Shown one piece after another: positions 8,837 through 15,014 of a DNA stretch of 64,000 bases. How positions within the stretch are numbered: the stretch's first letter is position 1; the number at the start of each line of letters is the position of its first letter. Origin of the DNA: Flavobacterium hydrophilum (GTDB taxonomy: Bacteria; Bacteroidota; Bacteroidia; Flavobacteriales; Flavobacteriaceae); the NCBI RefSeq assembly GCF_003202405.1, contig NZ_QJHL01000006.1, positions 1 to 64,000 on the forward strand, written 5' to 3'. The position numbers were made by a program, and so were the translations under genes. Under the pieces are notes generated by a model. That model ran no database searches, had not been told where the DNA came from, and was given only the letters and a program-made list of their open reading frames with translations.

Positions 8837-8867
8837 TTGTATATGTCAAATTTAAAATTTATCTTTG
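8837..8867 (+). promoter_or_regulatory. Consensus promoter before the twin hairpin
   Basis: TTG at 8837-8839, a 20-bp spacer and TATCTTTG at 8860-8867 match TTG-N(17-23)-TAnnTTTG well. No ORF of note follows on this strand; a hairpin-forming segment does (8867-8955), so a short non-coding transcript is the natural product. Confidence 0.55.
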
Positions 8868-8873
8868 CTTCAA

Positions 8874-8955
8874 GCCGATTAGCGCTTGAAGCAGGGAACC
8901 CTTCAGTTGAACTTAAGTTCAACTGAAGGGTTCCCTGGCTTTTAAAAGGCTTTTT
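8874..8955 (+). ncRNA. Putative small structured RNA
   Basis: Inferred from the promoter at 8837-8867, which predicts a start near 8874. The ~80-nt transcript would hold a 46-nt perfect self-complementary segment (8892-8937) flanked by AAGCC and GGCTT, which can close an outer stem, and then a T run at 8951-8955. At DNA level a second inverted repeat (GCTTCAAGC 8867-8875 / GCTTGAAGC 8884-8892) overlaps the transcription start. Alternatives are a strong terminator, a cruciform recombination site, or the scar of a lost element. Confidence 0.35.
8892..8937. repeat. 46-bp perfect palindrome
   Basis: A perfect 23-bp inverted repeat without spacer, centred on 8914/8915 (core TTCAGTTGAACTTAAGTTCA). 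Left arm CAGGGAACCC... and right arm ...GGGTTCCCTG are exact reverse complements. Perfect palindromes of this length are unstable and rare in bacterial DNA. Confidence 0.9.
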
Positions 8956-9253
8956 AAAAACAATTTTAATGTTGTACTGGTATTAGATTTTAATGCTGAT
9001 ATAAATATAAGATTATGCCAGATGGTGCTGTTTCAGTTAAGTATGCTATAATAAAGATAATGCAGGAACTGTTGTTTCTGATAGAAGTAGAACTTCTGAT
9101 AGATATGCAGATTATTAAAAAGAGTGGTTAAATTTCTTATTCTAGTTTTGGCGCCCATTATTTCACTTGTTTTTTTTAAGGCTTTCAGCAATATAGGACT
9201 CTCTTTTTTCTTCATTATAAATAGATAGCAGGAGCTTATATTGTCTCTAGCTA

Positions 9254-9315
9254 AATTGTGTCCGCAGTGCGGACACAATTGGAAATGTTCTGTAAAATTT
9301 TCGATATCAATTTAA
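9254..9315. repeat. Hairpin repeat element, copy 1
   Basis: A 13-bp perfect inverted repeat with a 1-nt spacer (9254-9280; core TGTCCGCAGTGCGGACA), followed by ~35 bp that also recur in copy 2 at 9473-9534 (GAAATGTTCTGTAAAA here, GAAATGTACTGCAAAA there; then GATATC in both). The surrounding interval, 8956-9606, otherwise holds no gene I can support. Confidence 0.75.
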
Positions 9316-9472
9316 TTCGAAGTATGGAAATCTAATTTCGTACTGATACTACTCTTCTTCTGCAAGATATTTATTAAGCAAGTACTGTAACTCTATCTTT
9401 TCCTGCCGTTCAATTAGTAAACACAGTCAGTTAAAGAAACCAATAATAATATACTTTTTTAGTGTCCATGTT

Positions 9473-9534
9473 AATTGCGTCCGCAATGCAGACGCAATTG
9501 AAAATGTACTGCAAAACTTGTGATATCGTTTAAC
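9473..9534. repeat. Hairpin repeat element, copy 2
   Basis: Same design as copy 1, offset by 219 bp: AATTGCGTCCGCA (9473-9485), 1-nt spacer, TGCAGACGCAATT (9487-9499), one mismatch in the stem. Relative to copy 1, one stem pair is changed on both sides (T-A to C-G), which keeps the hairpin. It lies ~75-130 bp beyond the 3' end of the integrase gene. Confidence 0.75.
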
Positions 9535-9606
9535 TTGCTTTTTTCTCTAAATGGATTTAAGTTCTTTAAGAATCTTTAAATTCAGAAGTTTCTTGGTAAG
9601 TGAATG

Positions 9607-10830
9607 TCACTTAAATTTAGATTTCAATTTCTCCATATCTTCCATTATATTCACATCCAAAACTTTTGCATAATGCTGCGTTTGTTTAGTGTTGGTATGT
9701 CCCATCATTGCAGATACATTTTCCAATCTTACTCCATTCCCTAAAGTGACAGTGGTGGCAAATGTATGTCTGGCAACGTACCATGTAAGATGTTTGTTTA
9801 TGCCGCAGACATCTGCAATCTCTTTAAGATAAGCATTCATTTTCTGATTGGAAATTTTCGGAATAAGACCTTTCTGCTGATTTTTGTATTTAGAAATAAT
9901 ATTTTCAACGGTTGGCAGTATCGGAACATTGGCTCTAATGGCAGTTTTTGCTCTGCTTGTCATAATCCATAAGTTTCCAGTAGAATCTTCGGATAAGTTT
10001 CTTTCGGTTAGTTCCAAGGCATCGATAGGCGCGTATCCTGTGTAGCAGCTGAAAAGAAATATGTCCTTAACTTTTTCCAGACGGGGGGTTGAAAATATTT
10101 TATTCTCAATTGTGTTCAGTTCATGCTGGGTCAGGAAAACAGCATCTTTCACGCTGAGCCTGCCGTCATAAATGTTGAATGGGTTTTTTATGATTAAATC
10201 CATTTTAATGGCGTAATTGCAGGCAGTTTTATACATTTTCATATACTTTACTACTGAATTGTTTTTGATGCCTGTCTGCTCTTTAAAACTGCTTTCATAC
10301 TTAAGGAACTGTTCCAGTTTAAAGACGAATGAGCTGGATAGCTCAGATGCTGGCATATCTTCTTTTTTGTAGTTGCTACTGATGAAGCTTAAAAGCAGGT
10401 CTTTTGCCCTTTTGTACTTCTGCAGAGAAGCTGGTGCGCGCTCTCCTGAATTAACTCTTTTGGTGAAAAATAAGTTGTAATTGTCCATAATCTCAATTAT
10501 GGTTGGGCCTTCAAGCTGGTCGATTTTGACTTTTCCTGTGAGTTCAGCTTTTAATAATTGGAGGTTGACGTCGGGATCAATTCTGAAAAGTTCAGTAAAT
10601 TTTTTGGCTGCATTAAGCTGGAAAAGATCAAGCAGGTTTTTAATTACTATTTCCTTTTCAATTTTAAGCTGGTTTCTAAGGTTGTTAGTGCTGGCCCATC
10701 TTTCTTTTGAAATGGCTTGTCCGGTTGACATTGAAATTTGTTTGTCATTGTAGCTCAATCGTGCGTAGATTGGAGATTCGCCGTTCTTGTTTACTCTGTC
10801 GGATTTCTGGTAAAAAATTACTTTTAACAT
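9607..10830 (-). CDS. Tyrosine-type site-specific recombinase (integrase)
   Basis: 407 residues with the Bacteroidetes arrangement: N-terminal arm-binding domain (LKVIFYQKSDRVNKNGESPI), SAM-like core-binding domain at ~110-215, and a catalytic domain at ~220-400. Visible catalytic residues are R354 (VARHTFAT), H378 (MMGHTNTKQT) and nucleophile Y387 (QHYAKV). Box I reads CYTGYAPIDALEL and lacks the usual arginine; this is known for CTnDOT-type integrases, which supply an arginine from elsewhere. The HxxR histidine of box II is Tyr351. The gene lies between the two tRNA-Ser copies, its start 265 bp from the right tRNA, and is the likely integrase of the island. It appears full-length. Confidence 0.9.
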   Translation of the reverse strand: MLKVIFYQKSDRVNKNGESPIYARLSYNDKQISMSTGQAISKERWASTNNLRNQLKIEKEIVIKNLLDLFQLNAAKKFTELFRIDPDVNLQLLKAELTGKVKIDQLEGPTIIEIMDNYNLFFTKRVNSGERAPASLQKYKRAKDLLLSFISSNYKKEDMPASELSSSFVFKLEQFLKYESSFKEQTGIKNNSVVKYMKMYKTACNYAIKMDLIIKNPFNIYDGRLSVKDAVFLTQHELNTIENKIFSTPRLEKVKDIFLFSCYTGYAPIDALELTERNLSEDSTGNLWIMTSRAKTAIRANVPILPTVENIISKYKNQQKGLIPKISNQKMNAYLKEIADVCGINKHLTWYVARHTFATTVTLGNGVRLENVSAMMGHTNTKQTQHYAKVLDVNIMEDMEKLKSKFK

Positions 10831-10923
10831 GTTATCTAGTTTTAAAATTAATAATCAAATTGAATTAAAAATTTTAAGAGAGCCCATTGACAGCAGGGAA
10901 TTCCCAGGGAATTCTTTTGTTTT

Positions 10924-10982
10924 AGTTACCCATTTTTGAGAAAAAAGATTCAAAAAAAGATGGGGTAACTAATAGGGTAACC
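10924..10982. repeat. Cluster of three GGGTAAC motifs near the putative att site
   Basis: AGTTACCC at 10924-10931 is inverted relative to GGGTAACT (10963-10970) and AGGGTAACC (10974-10982). The last two are direct repeats 12 bp apart, about one helical turn. They lie between the integrase start and the tRNA and could be integrase arm-type or excisionase/regulator sites. This is inference from position and spacing only. Confidence 0.45.
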
Positions 10983-11027
10983 ATTCTTTGATAAAACATG
11001 TGCTTTTTGAAAAGTTTGTAAAATCGA

Positions 11028-11061
11028 AAAAGCCTTTAAACACTAGTGTTTAAAGGCTTTT
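11028..11061 (-). terminator. Terminator of right tRNA-Ser (34-bp perfect palindrome)
   Basis: The sequence from AAAAGCCTTTAAACACT to its exact complement is a perfect 17-bp inverted repeat without spacer. On the minus strand it follows the tRNA by ~35 nt and ends in a U run. It is the counterpart of 4908-4941 after the left copy, but with a longer, perfect stem. Confidence 0.75.
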
Positions 11062-11094
11062 GACTTTTAAAGTTTCTTCTGAAACTTCTACTGG

Positions 11095-11179
11095 CGGAGA
11101 AAGAGGGATTCGAACCCCCGGACCTGTTACAGTCAACAGTTTTCAAGACTGCCGCATTCGACCGCTCTGCCATTTCTCC
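11095..11179 (-). tRNA. tRNA-Ser (anticodon UGA), right copy
   Basis: 85 nt on the minus strand, anticodon TGA, class II variable arm, discriminator G, no encoded CCA. The acceptor stem is GGAGAAA / TTTCTCC. Compared with the left copy it has two differences, at paired acceptor positions 5 and 68 (A-U in place of G-C), so folding is preserved and both copies look functional. Confidence 0.95.
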
Positions 11180-11211
11180 AGTATGTTGCCATCATTTACT
11201 GATTGCGAGTG

Positions 11212-11219
11212 CAAATATA
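11212..11219 (-). promoter_or_regulatory. -10 element of right tRNA-Ser
   Basis: The minus strand reads TATATTTG (TAnnTTTG), at the same distance from the tRNA as TATCTTTG in the left copy. The bases between promoter and tRNA are also similar in the two copies (ATCATTT.CTGATTGCG.GTGCAAA). Confidence 0.6.
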
Positions 11220-11317
11220 AGACGCTTTTTCGGTTTTGGAAACTTTTTTAGAACTTTTTTTGATAGATTTTCAAGTGTCTAATTATCAGTGTTTACGAGA
11301 GTGTAAATTTTTAAAAA

Positions 11318-11716
11318 TTATTCTAAATCGTCTAAAATCGGCGTTGGTTTTTTGTTTTCATCTACGGCAACAAACGAAAAAGTTCCTGAAACTACCGTTT
11401 CGCGAAGTTCTGAATACATTTGCTCCATGAAAATATCAACATGAATTTTACAGCTTGTTCTTCCAACACTATCCACTTTTGCAACTAATTCGATTAAAGT
11501 GCCGGCCGGAATTGCTTTTTTAAAATCAATTTGGCCTGTAGAAATAGTCACTACCTTCTTTCGGCTGAATCGTGTCGCACAGATAAAAGCAACTTCATCC
11601 ATCAGATGAAGTGCCGTACCTCCAAATAAAGTGTCGTAATGGTTGGTCGTACTCGGAAAAACAGCCTTGAAAATATGCGTTTCTGATTTTATGATTCTTT
11701 CTTCTAAAGTACCCAT
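11318..11716 (-). CDS. Acyl-CoA thioesterase (hotdog fold)
   Basis: 132 residues, typical for the YciA/BFIT-type single hotdog family. It contains the conserved NHYDTLFGGTALHLMDEVAFICATRFS stretch (Asn/His and the GG-x6-D/E active-site region) and later IELVAKVDSVGRTSCKIHVDI. It hydrolyses acyl-CoA thioesters in the cytoplasm, probably adjusting free CoA and fatty acid pools; the chain-length preference cannot be read. The start codon is 1 bp after the ribBA stop, so it is the last gene of the seven-gene leftward run that begins with tpx. Confidence 0.87.
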   Translation of the reverse strand: MGTLEERIIKSETHIFKAVFPSTTNHYDTLFGGTALHLMDEVAFICATRFSRKKVVTISTGQIDFKKAIPAGTLIELVAKVDSVGRTSCKIHVDIFMEQMYSELRETVVSGTFSFVAVDENKKPTPILDDLE

Positions 11717-11717
11717 A

Positions 11718-12848
11718 TTAATAGTTTACGTATTCTGTAATCTCCAGACCGTAACCAATCATTCCAACACGTTTGGTTTGTTGGGTATTAGAAACCAGTT
11801 TGATTTTTGAAATATCAAGATCATGTAAAATTTGGGCACCGATACCATAGTCTTTAGTGTCTATCACCACTTTAGGCGCTTTCATGGTTCCTGCTGCCTG
11901 TAAGGCTTTCAACTCAGAGATTCTGTTTAAAAGATTCACAGCAGTCATATCCTGATTGATAAAAATAACCGCACCTTTACCGTCTTCATTGATGATCTTA
12001 AACATATCATCTAATTGCTGATCGACATTATTGGTTAAAGTACCCAATAAGTCATTATTAACCTGTGAAGAATGGATACGGGTTAAGATTGATTCTCCTA
12101 AATTCCACGTTCCTTTGGTTAACGCAATATGTATTTGTTTATTCGTTGTTTGTTCGTAAGCTCTTAATCTGAAAGTGCCAAAACGGGTTTCGATATCAAA
12201 ATCTTCTTTTTTAACGATCAGACTGTCGTGCTGCATTCTGTAGGCAACCAAATCTTCTATCGAAACTAATTTCAAATTGAATTTTTTGGCAACTTCAACC
12301 AATTGTGGCAAACGTGCCATGGTTCCGTCTTCATTTAAGATTTCACAAATAACCCCAGCCGATTTAAAACCGGCAAGCCTTGCAAAATCGATGGCGGCTT
12401 CTGTATGGCCTGTTCTTCTTAAAACACCGCCTTGTTTGGCAACCAAAGGGAAAATATGTCCCGGGCGGGCTAATTCATGCGGTTTGGTATTCGGATCTAC
12501 TAATGATAAAACTGTTTTTGCCCTGTCAGCGGCAGAAATTCCGGTTGTAACCCCGTTTCCTTTTAAATCAATAGAAACGGTAAAAGCAGTTTCCATATGG
12601 TCCGTATTGTTGGTCACCATCGGACGTAAATCAAGTTCTTTACAACGGCTTTCAGTAAGAGGCGTACAAATTAAGCCACGGCCGTGAGTAGCCATAAAGT
12701 TGATCATTTCCGGAGTAGTTTTTTCGGCGGCAGCCAGAAAATCACCTTCGTTTTCACGATCCTCATCATCGACTACAATGATGACTTTACCTTGACGAAT
12801 AGCTTCTATAGCTTCTTCAATGGTATTGAGTTGTATTTTTGTTGACAT
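11718..12848 (-). CDS. ribBA: RibBA-type protein: active DHBP synthase fused to a degenerate GTP cyclohydrolase II domain
   Basis: 376 residues. Residues ~1-205 are 3,4-dihydroxy-2-butanone 4-phosphate synthase (acidic loop DDEDRENEGDFL, HGRGLICTPL, HTEAAIDFARLAG), which makes the four-carbon precursor of riboflavin from ribulose 5-phosphate. Residues ~206-376 align with GTP cyclohydrolase II (TRIHSSQVNNDLLGTL, DYGIGAQILHDL, GYGLEITEYVNY), but the zinc-binding cysteines are absent (SSQVNNDLLGTLTNNV in place of the C-x10-C-x-C motif) and the RQEGRGIGL region reads NQDMTAVNL. The second domain is therefore unlikely to hydrolyse GTP. It lies 2 bp after the LptF/G gene stop and shares its operon. 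Confidence 0.9.
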   Translation of the reverse strand: MSTKIQLNTIEEAIEAIRQGKVIIVVDDEDRENEGDFLAAAEKTTPEMINFMATHGRGLICTPLTESRCKELDLRPMVTNNTDHMETAFTVSIDLKGNGVTTGISAADRAKTVLSLVDPNTKPHELARPGHIFPLVAKQGGVLRRTGHTEAAIDFARLAGFKSAGVICEILNEDGTMARLPQLVEVAKKFNLKLVSIEDLVAYRMQHDSLIVKKEDFDIETRFGTFRLRAYEQTTNKQIHIALTKGTWNLGESILTRIHSSQVNNDLLGTLTNNVDQQLDDMFKIINEDGKGAVIFINQDMTAVNLLNRISELKALQAAGTMKAPKVVIDTKDYGIGAQILHDLDISKIKLVSNTQQTKRVGMIGYGLEITEYVNY

Positions 12849-12850
12849 AT

Positions 12851-14305
12851 TTATTGTTGTTTTTGAGCGGGAAAAAACCGCTCGGAAATTTTCTGAAATA
12901 ATTGTTGAACAGGTGTTGTGATCGCATCAAAATTGACTAAGCCATTATCATTAGTGGCACGGTAAGTCAGTAAAATGGCCAAAGGGGATAAGATAAACGA
13001 AGACATCCAGGCTCCCATAAACGGAGTCATACCGCCTTCTTGTGAAAGCCTTTTTCCAAAAGTATTAATAAAGTGGAAAGTAATAAAGATTAAAACCGCA
13101 AATACAATAGGTAAACCCAGTCCTCCTTTTCTGATAATTGCTCCTAAAGGTGCCCCGATAAAAAACATTAAAAAGCAGGCAAAAGCAATAACAAACTTCT
13201 CATAAAGTGCTGTTAGATGCTTATTGATGTCACGCTGTTTATCCTTTAATTCTTGTTGAGTTGATTCTATAGAATAGATAGTGCTGGTCATATTACTGCT
13301 CGCCATATCTAAAATAGCCTTTTTTTGTTTAGTGTCATAAAGAGACAAAAGGTCGTTGGGTAATGGCTTTTTTTTCTTTTTTTCTTTTACAACGGCAGCA
13401 AATTTCGATAGTCCTGTCCGTTGGTTTATATTTTCAGTAAAGGAAACAACTTCATTGTCCCTGTTTTTATTTAGGGAATCCAGTGTGTAGCGCAATTCGT
13501 TTACATTCAGCATGCTGCTGGTGCTGTTGATGTTTTCGCTTTCAGCATCGACCTTGTTTAATTCTGATAAATCAATATTAATGATTTGCTTTTTAAAGGC
13601 TCCTTTTACAAAAGGCAATTTAGCTCTGTCTTCGTATTTTTTTGGAGTAACATCCTGATAGTAATATCCATCATTAAGGACCAGTTTTAAAATACTGGAC
13701 TTTTCGCTGCTTACTAATTTTCCGTTTTTGGCTTTTATGACTGTTTTGTTTTCCCCCATATTCGAGGGTTTTTCATGAATGGTAACACCTGTTAAGATGT
13801 TGCCATTTTCTCCGGACTTTTTATTGACCTTGATATTATAGAAGCCGACATCATTAAATTGTCCTTCTGCAATTGCCATGGCAGGTTTGGCCTGAGCAAT
13901 GTTTTTTCGGAAATTAACAAATTTATATTCGGCAAAAGGAATGACATTATTAGAAAACCAAAAGGCTACAATACTCAATAAAAAGATGAAAATAATCAGT
14001 ACTCTCATGGCACGCTGAAGAGAAATGCCCGAAGATTTCATAGCGGCAAACTCATAGTTTTCGGCCAGATTGCCAAAAGTCATGATCGAAGCTAACAAAA
14101 CGGATAAGGGCAGAACAAGCGGAATAATCCTTGGCATGGAAAAAAGAAGGAACTTGACAACCAATATCAAATCCAAATCCTTGCCGGCGAGTTCAGAAAT
14201 AAATAGCCAGACAGTCTGGAGTATGAATATAAAAAAAAGGATTACGAATACCGTAGTAAACGTAATCAGAAATGTTTTTAGTAAGTATTTGTCTAAAATT
14301 TTCAA
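12851..14305 (-). CDS. LptF/LptG family lipopolysaccharide export permease
   Basis: 484 residues: three N-terminal membrane helices, a large soluble beta-rich region (~110-370) and three C-terminal helices, as in YjgP/YjgQ permeases. It starts MKILDKYLLKTFLITFTTVF and has the ASIMTFGNLAENYEFAAMKSSGISLQRAM region typical of the family. With LptB it would extract LPS from the inner membrane for transport to the cell surface. Bacteroidetes usually have two such genes at separate loci, so F and G cannot be told apart here. A ~95-residue segment (HEKPSNMGENK to DLSELNK and beyond) extends the periplasmic part. It lies 9 bp after lolA. Confidence 0.9.
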   Translation of the reverse strand: MKILDKYLLKTFLITFTTVFVILFFIFILQTVWLFISELAGKDLDLILVVKFLLFSMPRIIPLVLPLSVLLASIMTFGNLAENYEFAAMKSSGISLQRAMRVLIIFIFLLSIVAFWFSNNVIPFAEYKFVNFRKNIAQAKPAMAIAEGQFNDVGFYNIKVNKKSGENGNILTGVTIHEKPSNMGENKTVIKAKNGKLVSSEKSSILKLVLNDGYYYQDVTPKKYEDRAKLPFVKGAFKKQIINIDLSELNKVDAESENINSTSSMLNVNELRYTLDSLNKNRDNEVVSFTENINQRTGLSKFAAVVKEKKKKKPLPNDLLSLYDTKQKKAILDMASSNMTSTIYSIESTQQELKDKQRDINKHLTALYEKFVIAFACFLMFFIGAPLGAIIRKGGLGLPIVFAVLIFITFHFINTFGKRLSQEGGMTPFMGAWMSSFILSPLAILLTYRATNDNGLVNFDAITTPVQQLFQKISERFFPAQKQQ

Positions 14306-14314
14306 CCTTGTAAT

Positions 14315-14968
14315 TTAATCTAATTTATTGATGTAGTATTTTGGATATTTACTCGCCACAAAGGTAAATTGATTTTTTGATAAAGGCTGATTGGTTTTAA
14401 AAGAATTAACGGTTAAAGTTGTTTTTGTTCCGTTTTTTCCTGTTTCAATCAAATTATAGATGTGTTTGGTCTGCACATCGATGCCCAGAAGGATTTCTTT
14501 TCTTTGGTCTTTTCCGGAAGTAGGTACTAATTTGATGTATTGAATTTTTCTTCCTTTAACATTTTGAACAATATCCATATTGTATTTGTACCCCGAGTTA
14601 AAAAAAGTAAGCATTTTGGAAGGTGTAATAGCATTGTCGTCCTTTTCGTTTACTTTAGAAATAGTAACTTCTTCATCTTCAGGAACAATCGTGTATGTTT
14701 TTTGACCATCAAATATTTTAGTAACACCCATGAAATTCAGTACATACTGATTTCCTTTCATAATAACATTTCCTTTGCTGTCCTGATTAATATTTTCTTT
14801 GGCGTTGTTTAAAGAATATTTGAAATCAATAGAGATGTTGTCGTAGCTTTTTATTTTGGCTGTTACCTGGTTCAATAAATCTTTGGCTTTTTTATCCTGA
14901 GCCTGAACAGAAGTAAAACTCAAAAGCAATAAAATTGCCATTTGAAGTGATTTTTTAGTCATTTTCAT
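14315..14968 (-). CDS. lolA: LolA-like outer membrane lipoprotein carrier
   Basis: 217 residues from ATG 14968, which gives a clean signal peptide (MKMTKKSLQMAILLLLSFTSVQA, then QDKKAKDLL). ATG at 15007, 7 bp after the ftsK stop, is a possible alternative; starts further upstream would overlap ftsK. Mature features fit the LolA/DUF4292-like half-barrel: ISIDFKYSLNNAKENI, FDGQKTYTIVPEDEEVTISK, LLGIDVQTKHIYNLIETGKNG. It would shuttle lipoproteins across the periplasm. Lying directly before the LPS permease, it forms a small outer-membrane biogenesis pair. Confidence 0.82.
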   Translation of the reverse strand: MKMTKKSLQMAILLLLSFTSVQAQDKKAKDLLNQVTAKIKSYDNISIDFKYSLNNAKENINQDSKGNVIMKGNQYVLNFMGVTKIFDGQKTYTIVPEDEEVTISKVNEKDDNAITPSKMLTFFNSGYKYNMDIVQNVKGRKIQYIKLVPTSGKDQRKEILLGIDVQTKHIYNLIETGKNGTKTTLTVNSFKTNQPLSKNQFTFVASKYPKYYINKLD

Positions 14969-15014
14969 GATAGAATTGTTTGTGATTTCCTGAATTTTCG
15001 TTTTCATGATGGGT

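Larger units (their letters stand above)
4976..11179. mobile_element. Candidate tRNA-Ser-flanked integrative island (~6.1 kb)
   Basis: Two same-orientation tRNA-Ser(UGA) genes, 83 of 85 bases identical and 6119 bp apart, bracket a tyrosine recombinase gene whose 5' end lies near the 3' end of the right tRNA. The cargo is sporadic-looking: HEPN-like, unknown and Fic genes, plus repeats. The layout suits a small integrative element or an integration hotspot. Against a simple one-step integration, both tRNA copies have complete, related but diverged promoters and terminators, so an older duplication of the whole tRNA unit is also possible. No conjugation, transposase or phage structural genes are visible. 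Confidence 0.5.

Noticed and set aside
8556..8955. Type III toxin-antitoxin (ToxIN-like) reading of the 42-bp repeats plus hairpin
   Set aside because: The order promoter-repeats-terminator-toxin is not met. The promoter lies after the repeats and no ToxN-like gene follows the hairpin.
9033..9278. 81-residue minus-strand ORF with C-x2-C motif
   Set aside because: Its start lies inside a repeat hairpin, the second copy of which has no such ORF, and the product is low-complexity.
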